Shown in pieces: positions 16,165 through 24,836 of a stretch of 64,000 nt of DNA. The notes under the pieces were generated by a model, which worked only from the letters and a program-made list of their open reading frames with translations, had not been told where the DNA came from and searched no databases. The position numbers were made by a program, and so were the translations under genes. Source of the DNA: Bradyrhizobium sp. Ghvi (GTDB lineage Bacteria; Pseudomonadota; Alphaproteobacteria; Rhizobiales; Xanthobacteraceae); contig NZ_FOVU01000001.1 of NCBI RefSeq assembly GCF_900115265.1, positions 903,001-967,000 on the forward strand, in the 5' to 3' direction. Position 1 is the stretch's first letter; each line of letters begins with the position of its first letter.

Positions 16165-16929
16165 ATGCCAAGGGTCGATCGGGACGGCGTCGGGATCTTC
16201 TACGAGGTTCATGGCGAAGGGCCGCCGCTGCTGCTCACGCACGGATACTCATCGACCTCGGCGATGTGGCATGGCCAGATCGACGCGCTCGCGCGCGAGC
16301 ACAAACTGATCTTCTGGGACATGCGCGGTCACGGCCAGTCCGATTGCCCTGACGACCCTGCAGCCTATAGCGAAGCGCTCACCGTCTGCGACATGGCGGC
16401 GATCCTCGATGCGGTCGGCGCGCAGCGCGCGATCATCGGCGGATTGTCGCTCGGCGGCTACATGTCGCTCGCGTTCTACCGCGCCCATCCCACGCGCACG
16501 CGCGCGCTGCTGATCATCGACACCGGCCCCGGCTTCAGGAAGGACGATGCCCGCGAGGCCTGGAACGCGCGAGCGCTCGCCACCGCCGACAACCTCGATC
16601 GCGAAGGCCTCGAGGTGCTGAAGGCGGCGACGCGCGAGCGCGCCACCGCCAGCCATCGCAACGCCAAGGGCTTGGCGCTCGCCGCGCGCGGCATGCTGAC
16701 CCAGCGCGACGCCAAGGTGATGGAGCTGCTGCCCGACATCGCAGTGCCCAGCCTCATCGTGGTCGGCGCCGATGACGCGCCGTTCCTGGCGGCGTCCGAC
16801 TACATGGCAGCCAAGATTCCCGGCGCACAAAAGGTCGTGATCCCCGCGGCTGGACATGCCGTCAACATCGATCAGCCCCAGGCTTTTGTTGACGCGGTGG
16901 TGCCTTTCCTGAAGAACTTGCCGGCATAG
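16165..16929 (+). CDS. Alpha/beta-fold hydrolase
   Basis: Encodes 254 residues of the alpha/beta hydrolase family. The oxyanion motif is LLLTHGYSSTS, followed by WDMRGHGQSD. The nucleophile serine is in the elbow GGLSLGGYM. The acid is likely the Asp in VVGADDAPF and the base the His in AAGHAVNIDQP. The layout resembles 3-oxoadipate enol-lactonase and related esterases, but there is no catabolic cluster nearby. The ATG at 16165 has a GGAG site; a further ATG at 16138 lacks one. A small secreted protein gene follows after 8 bases. Confidence 0.88.
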   Translation: MPRVDRDGVGIFYEVHGEGPPLLLTHGYSSTSAMWHGQIDALAREHKLIFWDMRGHGQSDCPDDPAAYSEALTVCDMAAILDAVGAQRAIIGGLSLGGYMSLAFYRAHPTRTRALLIIDTGPGFRKDDAREAWNARALATADNLDREGLEVLKAATRERATASHRNAKGLALAARGMLTQRDAKVMELLPDIAVPSLIVVGADDAPFLAASDYMAAKIPGAQKVVIPAAGHAVNIDQPQAFVDAVVPFLKNLPA

Positions 16930-16937
16930 GCGGCAAG

Positions 16938-17294
16938 ATGAGGATCACGGCCATGAAGCGGGCAATCCTGGCAGCGGGCGCAGCGCTGCTCGCAACGGCA
17001 GCGTCGGTGCAGGCCGAGCCGTTCGGCACGGTGCCGCTGCGTCGGCCCTTCGTCGACACCTTGTCGAACAACACGCCGCTGGCGTTCGGGATGGATGCGG
17101 AGCAGACCGCGCATGCGCTCGGACAGCCCCTCCAATATGTCCGGGGCCGCCCCGGCAACGAGATCTATATCGCGCTTCGCGATATCGGCGGCAGCGGATT
17201 GATTCCTTATCGCCACCGCCTGTTCCTGCAGTTCCGCCATGGACGGCTGGCAGGATGGAAGGAGGATTACGGCGAGAACTGGATGTGGGAGTGA
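16938..17294 (+). CDS. Small secreted protein of unknown function
   Basis: Encodes up to 118 residues with a Sec signal peptide (MKRAILAAGAALLATAASVQA, cleavage before EPFGTVP). The mature part of about 90 residues has LAFGMDAEQTAHALGQPLQYV, which resembles the helix-loop of SmpA/OmlA-type lipoprotein domains, and ends RHGRLAGWKEDYGENWMWE. It may be an envelope protein. It lies 8 bases after the hydrolase gene and probably shares its transcript. The start may be 16938 or the second ATG at 16953. Confidence 0.7.
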   Translation: MRITAMKRAILAAGAALLATAASVQAEPFGTVPLRRPFVDTLSNNTPLAFGMDAEQTAHALGQPLQYVRGRPGNEIYIALRDIGGSGLIPYRHRLFLQFRHGRLAGWKEDYGENWMWE

Positions 17295-17356
17295 AGTGGC
17301 CGTTCATGTCCCAGAGAAATCGTATTCGCGCTGCATTGCATTGAGGTTGCCACATC

Positions 17357-17440
17357 GTCATGCCCGGGCTTGTCCCGGGCATCCACGTTCTTCGTGCCGC
17401 TCTAGAGATCGTGGATGGCCGGGACAAGCCCGGCCATGAC
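17357..17440. repeat. REP-like inverted repeat pair (GTCATGCCCGGGC type)
   Basis: Two 31-base arms (17357-17387 and 17410-17440) are inverted copies differing at two positions. The two differences fall on opposite sides of the inner stem, so pairing is kept. Each arm is itself palindromic (CCCGGGCTTGTCCCGGG; GGCCGGGACAAGCCCGGCC). The same unit occurs at 24527 and around the GIY-YIG gene. Confidence 0.8.
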
Positions 17441-17496
17441 AGTTTGGTGAGCGAGCCGAAGCTCAATCAACAACTCAACCAAGAAGGACAACCCCC

Positions 17497-18171
17497 GTGG
17501 GACAAGACATCAAACTGACGGCCTCGGACAATTTCCAGCTCGGCGCCTATCGCGCCGATCCCGCAAGCACCCCCAAGGGCGCAGTGGTGGTGATCCAGGA
17601 GATTTTCGGCGTCAATCATCACATCCGCTCGGTTTGCGACCGCCTCGCCGGCGAAGGCTATGTCGCGATCGCGCCGTCGATCTTCGACCGCACCTCGCCG
17701 AACTTCCAATCGGGCTATACGCCCGACGAGATCGCAGAAGCGCGCAAATTCGTCGCCAATCCCGATTGGGAGGCGATGCTGCGCGACACGCAAGCCGCGA
17801 TCGATGCGGTCAGCAGCGTCGGCCCGGTCGGCATCATCGGCTTCTGTCTTGGCGGCAGCATCGCCTATGTCGCGGCGACGCGCCTGACCGGCCTGAAGGC
17901 CGCGATCGGCTATTACGGCGGTGCCGTGGTCCGCTTTGCGGATGAGAAGCCCAAGGTGCCGACACAATTGCATTTCGGCGAGAAGGATGCCGGCATTCCC
18001 TCGAGCGATGTCGAGACCATCAAGGCCAAGCGGCCTGATATCGAAGTGTTCGTTTATCCCGGCGCCCAGCACGGCTTTCATTGCGATGAGCGGCCGAGCT
18101 ACGACAAGACCAGCTCGGATATTGCCTGGCCGCGCAGCATGGCGTTTTTCGCGAAGCATTTGACGAAGTAG
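17497..18171 (+). CDS. Dienelactone hydrolase family protein
   Basis: Encodes 224 residues starting at GTG with an AAGGA ribosome site. The dienelactone hydrolase fold shows VVIQEIFGVNHHIRS (the conserved Glu that modulates the nucleophile), the catalytic cysteine in GFCLGGSIAY, an Asp in FGEKDAGIP and the His in GAQHGFHCDERPSYD. Classical members hydrolyse dienelactone in chlorocatechol breakdown, but no such pathway genes are adjacent, so the substrate is unknown. It is flanked by palindromic repeats on both sides and is probably monocistronic. Confidence 0.88.
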   Translation: MGQDIKLTASDNFQLGAYRADPASTPKGAVVVIQEIFGVNHHIRSVCDRLAGEGYVAIAPSIFDRTSPNFQSGYTPDEIAEARKFVANPDWEAMLRDTQAAIDAVSSVGPVGIIGFCLGGSIAYVAATRLTGLKAAIGYYGGAVVRFADEKPKVPTQLHFGEKDAGIPSSDVETIKAKRPDIEVFVYPGAQHGFHCDERPSYDKTSSDIAWPRSMAFFAKHLTK

Positions 18172-18190
18172 CGGCGCAAACTCTCTCCAC

Positions 18191-18290
18191 CGTCATTCCG
18201 GGATGCGCCGCGAGGTGCAGGCCCGGAATCCATAACCACCATCGGGAGTATGGATTCCGGGCTCGCGCTACGCGCGCCCCCGGAATGACG
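18191..18290. repeat. Palindromic repeat (CGTCATTCCGGG type)
   Basis: Element of 100 bases starting CGTCATTCCGGGATGCG and ending in CCCCCGGAATGACG, with internal complementary segments GCCCGGAATCCA and TGGATTCCGGGC. It is one of three copies of this family within 1.8 kb (also 18888-19015 and 19867-19960). Confidence 0.75.
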
Positions 18291-18394
18291 AGGAGAGAGT
18301 TGCGCGCGCTCACTCTGAGCAGAAATCGGGTGGCCGCATCACTCCGCCCGGCGATAGAGCTGGCTGATCAAGCGAGTTCACGCCGGAGAGCGCC

Positions 18395-18877
18395 ATGCAG
18401 CAGGCCAACACGAACATCATCATTCGCAACCCGTTCGGCACCATGGATGTGCCGACGCCTGATGATTCCGAAGTCATGCACTATGCAATATCGGCCGCGC
18501 TGGCCGGCGACGCCGCCGACGGCAATGCGGCGGATTGGGCGTCGATTCCCGCACCTTCCGATCCGCTCGAAGGCGCCTGGGCGAGCCGCTGGAACGGCGG
18601 CGCCGATCCAACCATCGCAGGCGACACGCCGGAGGCATGGAAGCAAGGCCGCGCGGAGCCTCGTGTGGTTGGCAACCGAATCTATCTGCGGTTCGACTGG
18701 GATGAGGGCCGTCGGCACGGACTGATCGATGCCGCGCGCGAGAGCGGCAATCGTCTGATCGGGAAATACATCAACCTGACCAATCCGGCGATCACGCGGC
18801 CATGGATCGGGCTTGTGGTCGACGCCTTCAGGATCGACGGATGCTTTCCGAACGGGCGGCTGGATTTTCGGAGATAA
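18395..18877 (+). CDS. Conserved hypothetical protein
   Basis: Encodes 160 residues from an ATG with a GGAG site. No signal peptide or membrane segment is present. The central region has GAWASRWNGGADPTIAGDTPEAWKQG, then NRIYLRFDWDEGRRHGLIDA and LIGKYINLTNPAITRPWIGL, suggesting a beta-rich fold that may bind a small ligand. No family is recognised. It lies between two palindromic repeats, which define it as a single-gene unit. Codon use matches its neighbours. Confidence 0.65.
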   Translation: MQQANTNIIIRNPFGTMDVPTPDDSEVMHYAISAALAGDAADGNAADWASIPAPSDPLEGAWASRWNGGADPTIAGDTPEAWKQGRAEPRVVGNRIYLRFDWDEGRRHGLIDAARESGNRLIGKYINLTNPAITRPWIGLVVDAFRIDGCFPNGRLDFRR

Positions 18878-18887
18878 GCCTCCGCTC

Positions 18888-19015
18888 GTCATTCCGGGAT
18901 GCGCCGCGAAGCGGTGCAGGCCCGGAATCCATTGAGCCCCAGAGTTTGAGGCGCGATGGAGTCTCAGGTGCGCAATTGCGCACCACAGTTCGCGCTACGT
19001 GCGCCCCGGAATGAC
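18888..19015. repeat. Palindromic repeat (CGTCATTCCGGG type), with internal insertion
   Basis: Shares its first 45 or so bases and its last 30 with the element at 18191-18290. Its centre has extra sequence, including a GTGCGCAATTGCGCAC palindrome. It ends CGCCCCGGAATGAC. Confidence 0.7.
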
Positions 19016-19038
19016 CGGGAGACAGAATTGGACTGAAA

Positions 19039-19785
19039 CTAAAACCAGCGCTCGCCGACGAACACGGTGTCGCCGGGGCTGACGGGGGTGCCGAGCGGCA
19101 CGACGGCGCGCATGGCGCCGCCGGCTTCGGTGTGGGTGACGGTGACCATGTCGCGCTTGGCGCGCGGTGAAAAGCCGCCGGCGATCGCGACAGCGCTCTC
19201 GACCGTCATGTTCGGCACATAAGGATATTGGCCGGGCGCGGCGACCTCGCCGAGAATGAAGAACGGACGATAGGACTCGATCTCCACGGCGACCGACGGC
19301 TCGCGGATATAGCCGTTGCGAAGCCGCGCGGCGATCTCGCCGGCAAGCCCCGCGGTGGTGCGGCCGCGCGCCGGCACCGCGCCGATCAGCGGCATGGTGA
19401 TGGAGCCACCGGCATCGATGGCGTAGCTGTTGGTGAGACCTTCCTGGCCGTAGACCACGACGCGCAGCTTGTCGCCGGCATCGAGGTGATAAGAGGAATC
19501 GTAGCGCACGGGGGCGGCCACCACGGGTCCGCCATAGGCGACCGGCACGGGCGCGGGACCCGAGGCAAAGGAACTGGCGAGCGCATCGATGGCGCCGCCG
19601 CCATTGGCAACGACAACAGGCGGCGGAGCGCTATACGGCTGGCCATAGGCCATCGCGTCGAGGTCGGGACGGGGCTGCACCATTGCGACAGGACCTGTGG
19701 TCTGCATGCAGCCGCCCAGGGTCAGCGCGGCGGACGCTGCCAGGATCGACCATCGAAACGCGCGCAGAACCCGCACTTGGAGCAT
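19039..19785 (-). CDS. Polysaccharide export lipoprotein (Wza/GumB type)
   Basis: Encodes 248 residues. The signal peptide ends in a lipobox (LTLGGC, Cys about residue 22), so it is probably an outer-membrane lipoprotein. A Pro/Ala/Val-rich linker follows, then the Poly_export domain (YHLDAGDKLRVVVYGQEGL, GSITMPLIGAVPARGRTTAGLAGEIAARL, EPSVAVEIESYRPFFILGEV) and one SLBB-like segment (GEVAAPGQYPYVPNMTVESA). Such proteins form the outer-membrane part of capsule or exopolysaccharide exporters. No polymerase, flippase or glycosyltransferase genes are adjacent, so it is an orphan. Confidence 0.88.
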   Translation of the reverse strand: MLQVRVLRAFRWSILAASAALTLGGCMQTTGPVAMVQPRPDLDAMAYGQPYSAPPPVVVANGGGAIDALASSFASGPAPVPVAYGGPVVAAPVRYDSSYHLDAGDKLRVVVYGQEGLTNSYAIDAGGSITMPLIGAVPARGRTTAGLAGEIAARLRNGYIREPSVAVEIESYRPFFILGEVAAPGQYPYVPNMTVESAVAIAGGFSPRAKRDMVTVTHTEAGGAMRAVVPLGTPVSPGDTVFVGERWF

Positions 19786-19866
19786 CCCTACAAACGAGAC
19801 AGCTTCAGTGATGCACTCGTTATGGTTAACAAAGGGTTGAGGGGGCCTGGGGCGCCAATGGCTTGG

Positions 19867-19960
19867 CGTCATTCCGGGGCGACGCGTCAGCGTCGAACCC
19901 GGAATCTCGCGCTACAATTTCTGGATTCCGGGTTCGCGCTGGCGCGCGCCCCGGAATGAT
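19867..19960. repeat. Palindromic repeat (CGTCATTCCGGG type)
   Basis: Begins CGTCATTCCGGGGCGACGCG and ends GCGCGCCCCGGAATGAT. Internal arms AACCCGGAATC and GGATTCCGGGTT pair. It covers the upstream side of the export lipoprotein gene. Confidence 0.75.
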
Positions 19961-19972
19961 CGGCCTGAAACC

Positions 19973-20629
19973 TTACGCGCTCACACCAACGCCGATGGGA
20001 CACGACACGCCAGTGCCGCCAAGCCCGCAATAGCCGGCGGGGTTCTTCGCCAGATATTGCTGATGATAATCCTCGGCGAAATAGAACGGACCCGCGGGCG
20101 CGATCTCGGTGGTGATGGCTCCCAGGCCTTTTGCCGCGAGCGCCTTTTGATAGAGCGCCTTCGACTCCTCGGCCGCCTTCTTCTGCGCGTCGGAGGAAGT
20201 GTAGATCGCGCTTCGGTACTGCGTGCCGACATCGTTGCCCTGACGCATGCCCTGCGTCGGGTTGTGGCTCTCCCAGAACGTTTTCAGGAGCTTCTCGTAG
20301 GAGATCTTGGTCGGATCGAACACGACCAGCACCACTTCGGTGTGGCCGGTGCGTCCCGAACAGGTCTCCTCATAGGTCGGGTTCGGCGTGTGGCCGCCGG
20401 CATAGCCGACGGCGGTCGTATAGATGCCCTCGCCGAGCTCCCAGAATTTGCGCTCGGCGCCCCAGAAGCAGCCGAGCCCGAACACGGCCTGCTCGAGGCC
20501 GGCGGGATAAGGCGGCTGCAGTTTTGCGCCGTTGACGAAATGGGTCGTCGCGGTCGGAATCGGCTGCGCACGGCCGGGCAACGCTTCGGCTGCATCAGGC
20601 AGTGCGGTGGTCTTGCGCGTGAACAGCAT
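19973..20629 (-). CDS. msrA: Peptide-methionine (S)-S-oxide reductase
   Basis: Encodes 218 residues. MsrA reduces methionine-S-sulphoxide in proteins. The active site [15 protein letters not shown] contains the nucleophilic cysteine. [26 protein letters not shown] and [22 protein letters not shown] are standard. The resolving cysteines are near the C-terminus in [12 protein letters not shown]. The N-terminal extension of about 45 residues ([16 protein letters not shown]) is usual for this length class. No signal peptide is seen, so it is cytoplasmic. Monocistronic. Confidence 0.96.
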   Translation of the reverse strand: MLFTRKTTALPDAAEALPGRAQPIPTATTHFVNGAKLQPPYPAGLEQAVFGLGCFWGAERKFWELGEGIYTTAVGYAGGHTPNPTYEETCSGRTGHTEVVLVVFDPTKISYEKLLKTFWESHNPTQGMRQGNDVGTQYRSAIYTSSDAQKKAAEESKALYQKALAAKGLGAITTEIAPAGPFYFAEDYHQQYLAKNPAGYCGLGGTGVSCPIGVGVSA

Positions 20630-20785
20630 GATCGGATCTCCGGGAAAACGAGCTGTGCGTCGCCTGAACCAGGCGCTCAGGCGGCGTGCTCGCGATCGAG
20701 TGGGAATATAGGTCTTTACGCAGCAAGGGACAGGCTTGTTACGGCGCGTCGTTCGGTCGGCTCAGTTCCGGCGGGAATTGAAAGA

Positions 20786-21103
20786 TCAATCCCGGGAATA
20801 GCCGATTAGCGGCTTGCGCGGACGGAACAGGATCATCAGCAAGATGCCGAGGAGGCCGAGGACGGCGAAAACCGGCTGGTCCAGCACGAGGCGGATCACT
20901 GAAGTCCAGAGCCAGGGCGCCTTGGCCTCGACCCAGGTCCGGAAGGCCGATTGGCTGGCCTGGTTGATGTCGTTCCAGAACTGGCCGAACCGGGTGAAGC
21001 GCAGCGTCTGGTCGGCCACCCAGCGGGCGCCGTCATAGACCATGAAGAAGAACCCGCCGGCCAGCAGCAGCAAGCCAATCAGTCGGAAAAAGCCGCGGAT
21101 CAT
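20786..21103 (-). CDS. Small membrane protein, two transmembrane segments
   Basis: Encodes 105 residues. A membrane segment near the N-terminus ([20 protein letters not shown]) and one near the C-terminus ([17 protein letters not shown]) flank a hydrophilic loop of about 45 residues ([20 protein letters not shown]). It ends in [12 protein letters not shown]. No named family is recognised. It is divergent from rpsT and shares the upstream region with it. The ATG at 21103 is chosen because the upstream extension is not hydrophobic. Confidence 0.75.
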   Translation of the reverse strand: MIRGFFRLIGLLLLAGGFFFMVYDGARWVADQTLRFTRFGQFWNDINQASQSAFRTWVEAKAPWLWTSVIRLVLDQPVFAVLGLLGILLMILFRPRKPLIGYSRD

Positions 21104-21246
21104 AGTCCACCCCAGATGATCGTCGGATCGGACGACCTTCGAAACGCCGCCAGCCAATACCCGGGAGACGGCAGAAATTCAACCTCATCAGGGCGTTACG
21201 GCCCCCACGGCGCGCCCCCGGGGCCGCTTTTCCAGCCCCTAAAGCG

Positions 21247-21275
21247 TTGACGGTGCCAAAGACCCCCTCTATAAG
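21247..21275 (+). promoter_or_regulatory. Sigma-70-type promoter of rpsT
   Basis: TTGACG (21247-21252) and TATAAG (21270-21275) are separated by exactly 17 bases, a near-ideal housekeeping promoter. It would give an rpsT leader of about 210 bases, long enough for regulatory structure. Confidence 0.8.
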
Positions 21276-21489
21276 GGCGCCAACTGGCGGCAGGCGCAAT
21301 CCTGCCGCCGCTGTTCTTTGAGCAGTTGCAGGCCCTTTTGGGCCTCAGAGATAGCCGCAAGGCCTATCGCTCATGTTCCGGGAACGGCCCAGCAACCGAA
21401 CACCCTAAATCCGAGCGTCGATTCCGCGGTCAAGCTGCCGGCGCTACCCGACCAAGACGCGACCGGTACCCGCAAAGGACATTGAGACC

Positions 21490-21756
21490 ATGGCCAATAC
21501 CACTTCCGCCAAGAAAGCGACGCGCAAGATCGCCCGCCGCACCGCCGTCAACAAGTCGCGCCGTACCCAGATGCGCGGCGCCGTCCGCAACGTCGAGGAA
21601 GCGATCAAGACCGGCGATCGCGCCGCCGCCGCCAAGGCGCTGGCCGCTGCCGAGCCCGCCTTGATGCGCGCCGCCCAGCGCAACATCATTCACAAGAACA
21701 ACGCCAGCCGCAAAGTCTCGCGCCTCACCGCGCAGATCGCCAAGCTCGCCAAGTAA
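21490..21756 (+). CDS. rpsT: 30S ribosomal protein S20
   Basis: Encodes 88 residues, the usual length of S20, which binds 16S rRNA in the body of the small subunit. The sequence is Lys/Arg/Ala-rich and helical: [39 protein letters not shown], then [18 protein letters not shown]. The strong promoter at 21247, the long leader and a hairpin terminator at 21876 make a single-gene unit upstream of dnaA, a frequent arrangement in Alphaproteobacteria. In enteric bacteria S20 represses its own translation; whether the leader does so here is unknown. Confidence 0.97.
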   Translation: MANTTSAKKATRKIARRTAVNKSRRTQMRGAVRNVEEAIKTGDRAAAAKALAAAEPALMRAAQRNIIHKNNASRKVSRLTAQIAKLAK

Positions 21757-21815
21757 GCTCGCCAAGTAAATTCGCGAAGTCACTTCGCGATATCATGTCG
21801 CGAAGTAAAGTTCGC
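21744..21815 (+). repeat. Tandem duplication of the rpsT stop region plus short hairpins
   Basis: The 13 bases GCTCGCCAAGTAA that end rpsT (21744-21756) are repeated exactly at 21757-21769. They are followed by related TCGCGAAGT units, one forming the hairpin TCGCGAAG-TCA-CTTCGCGA (21772-21790). It looks like slippage or stepwise decay of a repeated terminus. Confidence 0.75.
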
Positions 21816-21875
21816 AGTGCGACCCCGATCTCTCGTTCGATCGGTTGAAGCAATCGAACATCGCGCACGCCAATC

Positions 21876-21903
21876 AGCCCGGCTTTCACGCCGGGCTTTT
21901 TGT
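21876..21903 (+). terminator. Rho-independent terminator of rpsT
   Basis: The stem AGCCCGGC/GCCGGGCT with a six-base loop is followed by TTTTGTTG. It lies 120 bases after the rpsT stop. Confidence 0.88.
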
Positions 21904-23070
21904 TGCCTGTCACAATCCACGCCGCGGTCTCTGGCAAACCAATCTTAGCCTGGAAGAGTCTCGCTGCCTTCGCCAAGCTGCATCCGTAGTTCTACCAGCC
22001 GTGTTTTTGCAACAGCGGAAACTTCCACTGCGCTGCGAAAGCGCTTGGCAAAAACCCTTGCGGCACGGGCCTAAGTTGAATTCGCACGCGCCAGAGTTCT
22101 GCACACCGTAATTTCCCCGGAACACGGGTTACCCTGCGAAACGAGACTCGAAAAACGATGTCTCGCTAATCACTTATCGACATAGCGCCGACAAGCATTT
22201 GGAAAATTCGCCCGCAGCTCGCGTGCGTGACGATTTTGTAAATTTTTTTTGGCGACGGCGGCATCCTTGTCACATGACGCACCGCGTTTTCGAATCTGTG
22301 CACGAATCCAAAAACTTGGTCTCAGGGCTGTGAACAACTCGTGCGCGGCGTTAACGCTGGTCAAGTTTTTTGATGCCTCAAGTGTGAATCAATTCCGTTG
22401 CGAGTCTTTCCGCTTAGTGTATTCCTTAAGTCGTTCGCGGCGCCCACGATCTTGAGACCAGCGCGGTTTAAGAAACGGGGCGAGCGTGCAAATCGGCGGC
22501 GGTGTGCACGTAGGCGACGCTTCAACAAGCGATTGTCGGATCAAACCCATAGCAGTATGGGAACGGTAGGCCTTTGTCTTGATGTCTCCAAGCGTGATCC
22601 TAGCGATCCCGCTCGCGCCAGACGGCAATGAGAGACACATCGAGGCTACCCCGATAGGAGCGATGGCGAAGCCGAGCGGACGACACGAGCAGACGGGCAG
22701 GACATCCGCGACTTGGGCAATTCAGGAACGGCTGTCTTTCACATGCAGGACCTTGCCGTGAGCGATCACGGCAGGACGGGGAGGTATCATGTCCTACGGA
22801 TTCAACGCGGTATTGACTTTGGCTTCATCGTGCAACGATGCCGTTTCCGATCCGTCCTGCGACCATCCTCCGCGTGAATGCGCGTCGAGTACGCGCTGAC
22901 CTCGCGAACTCTCCATCTCCGACATCGCTGATCTGACCCGCGGCACTTGCGCCGAACGGTCGAGCTGTGCCCGGAAGATGGACTCGCTTGAGGTCGCGTC
23001 ATCCAGGAGTCCGGCAGGACTTCTGCATGGCGCCCACCACGCAACCTTCTCTCTCTAGAAAAGTTTTCAA
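21904..23070. other. 1.2-kb gene-free region upstream of dnaA (candidate oriC)
   Basis: No convincing gene is present. The part from 22000 to 22480 is richer in A+T than its surroundings, with AT tracts such as 22232-22250 (TTTTGTAAATTTTTTTT). Two sites resemble the DnaA box TTATCCACA: TTATCGACA at 22174-22182 (8 of 9) and TGTGAACAA at 22329-22337 (reverse, 7 of 9). This is weak support for an origin; in several Alphaproteobacteria oriC lies near hemE instead. The part from 22560 to 23040 shows nothing recognisable. The dnaA promoter should be here but was not identified. Confidence 0.4.
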
Positions 23071-24486
23071 ATGATGACGACATCGGAACAGGATCGCTGG
23101 TCGCGCGTGAAGAATCGCCTGCGCTCGAACGTTGGCGAAGACGTCTATACGAGCTGGTTTGCGCGCATGGACCTCGAAGGCGTGCAGGACGAGAGCGTAC
23201 GCCTCTCGGTGCCCACGCGCTTTCTGAAGAGCTGGATCCAGGCCCATTATGCCGAGCGCGTGCTGTCGTGCTGGCAGGCCGAGATGCCGGAAGTGCATCG
23301 CATCGATCTCACCGTTCGCTCCGCGGTGCGCCCCGTGGCGCAGCCGAAGGAAGCGCCCGCGCCGGTCGAAGCCCGCCGCGCCCCTGCGCCGGAATTGCGC
23401 TCGACCGCAACCGCACCGGTTTCCGCCAATCATGATGCGCTCGGCGGCTCGCCGCTCGATCCGCGTCTGACCTTTGCAAGCTTCGTCGTCGGCCGCTCCA
23501 ACACGCTGGCCCATGCGGCCGCGCGTCAGGTCGCCGAGGGGCGCCGCGGCGACCCCGTGATGTTCAACCCGCTCTACATCCATGCGGGCGTTGGCCTCGG
23601 CAAAACGCATCTGCTGCAGGCGGTGACCTGGGCCGGCAATTCCGGCAACGAGCGCAAGGTGCTGTATCTCACCGCGGAAAAATTCATGTACGGCTTCGTC
23701 GCCGCACTGAAGACGCAGACGGCGCTCGCTTTCAAGGAAGCGCTGCGCGGCATCGACGTGCTCGTCATCGACGATCTCCAGTTCCTGCAGGGCAAGTCGA
23801 CGCAGGCCGAGTTCTGTCACACGCTGAATGCGCTGATCGATGCCGGCCGTCAGGTCGTGATCGCGGCCGACCGTCCGCCGTCCGATCTGGAAAGCCTGGA
23901 CGACCGCGTCCGCTCGCGCCTCGCCGGCGGCCTCGTGGTCGAGATGGGCTCGCTCGGCGAGGAGCTGCGCCACGGCATTCTCAAATCGCGTGTCGCAGCC
24001 GCCCGCACCCATCATGCGACTTTCGACGTACCGGAAGAAGTGCTGCATTACCTGGCGCGCGCCATCACCCATAACGGGCGCGACCTCGAAGGCGCGATCA
24101 ACCGCCTGCTGGCGCACTCCAAACTGAACAGCCAGCCGGTGACGCTGGAGATGGCCGAGCGCGAGGTGCGCGATTTGATCCGGCCCTCGGAGCCGAAGCG
24201 GATCAAGATCGAGGACATCCAGCGCGTGGTGGCGCGGCAGTATAATGTCAGCCGCTCCGATCTGTTGTCCTCGCGCCGCACCGCCAATGTGGTGCGTCCG
24301 CGCCAGGTGGCGATGTATCTCGCCAAGACGCTGACCCTGCGCTCGCTGCCCGAGATCGGCCGCCGCTTCGGCGGACGCGACCACACCACGGTGCTGCACG
24401 CCGTGCGCAAGATCGAAGCGCTGGTGTCCAAGGACAATGCGCTGTCCGAGGAAGTGGAGTCGCTGAAGCGCCAGCTTCAGGAATAA
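23071..24486 (+). CDS. dnaA: Chromosomal replication initiator protein DnaA
   Basis: Encodes 471 residues. DnaA binds oriC, melts the DNA and loads the DnaB helicase. Domain I (residues 1-90) holds [20 protein letters not shown]. Domain II is a Pro/Ala linker. The AAA+ domain III has Walker A in [14 protein letters not shown] and Walker B in [12 protein letters not shown]. Domain IV ends with [20 protein letters not shown], the DnaA-box-binding signature. Two adjacent ATG codons open the frame; no strong ribosome site is seen. It is followed by dnaN after a repeat-containing gap. Confidence 0.97.
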   Translation: MMTTSEQDRWSRVKNRLRSNVGEDVYTSWFARMDLEGVQDESVRLSVPTRFLKSWIQAHYAERVLSCWQAEMPEVHRIDLTVRSAVRPVAQPKEAPAPVEARRAPAPELRSTATAPVSANHDALGGSPLDPRLTFASFVVGRSNTLAHAAARQVAEGRRGDPVMFNPLYIHAGVGLGKTHLLQAVTWAGNSGNERKVLYLTAEKFMYGFVAALKTQTALAFKEALRGIDVLVIDDLQFLQGKSTQAEFCHTLNALIDAGRQVVIAADRPPSDLESLDDRVRSRLAGGLVVEMGSLGEELRHGILKSRVAAARTHHATFDVPEEVLHYLARAITHNGRDLEGAINRLLAHSKLNSQPVTLEMAEREVRDLIRPSEPKRIKIEDIQRVVARQYNVSRSDLLSSRRTANVVRPRQVAMYLAKTLTLRSLPEIGRRFGGRDHTTVLHAVRKIEALVSKDNALSEEVESLKRQLQE

Positions 24487-24526
24487 AGGCCTATTTTTCT
24501 CGACTTTCCAATATCCCTTCGAGATC

Positions 24527-24599
24527 GTCATGCCCGGGCTTGTCCCGGGCATCCACGTTCTTCGACGGGCGGCGCAGCCGGGACAGGCCCGGCCATGAC
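24527..24599. repeat. REP-like inverted repeat pair between dnaA and dnaN
   Basis: The left unit (GTCATGCCCGGGCTTGTCCC, continuing to CCACG) is identical to that at 17357. The right unit, GCCGGGACAGGCCCGGCCATGAC, closes the pair. The remaining sequence to dnaN (24600-24836) shows no gene. Confidence 0.78.
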
Positions 24600-24836
24600 G
24601 CGTGGAGAGGCCTGCGCCCTCGCGGAGGACGCTGAGTGTCGGGACGAAAACAGCGGTAAATCGTGGGGAACTGGCTCCCGATCCCTTGAATCCCGGGGCC
24701 ATCCGCGCCACCTTGCGCGACCCTGACGGCTTTGGTCATATCGGCTCGATGACCCGGGCTTCCGGGGTCTTCGGTGCCGCGGCGCGCTGTCCTCCGCCCG
24801 GCTTTTTCCATCTTTGGGGATCGGGCGAGTAGTGCA

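Noticed and set aside
22579..22761. 60-codon frame upstream of dnaA
   Set aside because: No ribosome site, unusual composition and no conserved motif.
22999..24711. 570-codon open frame on the minus strand
   Set aside because: Antisense shadow of dnaA with Arg/His/Gln-rich composition and no recognisable domain.
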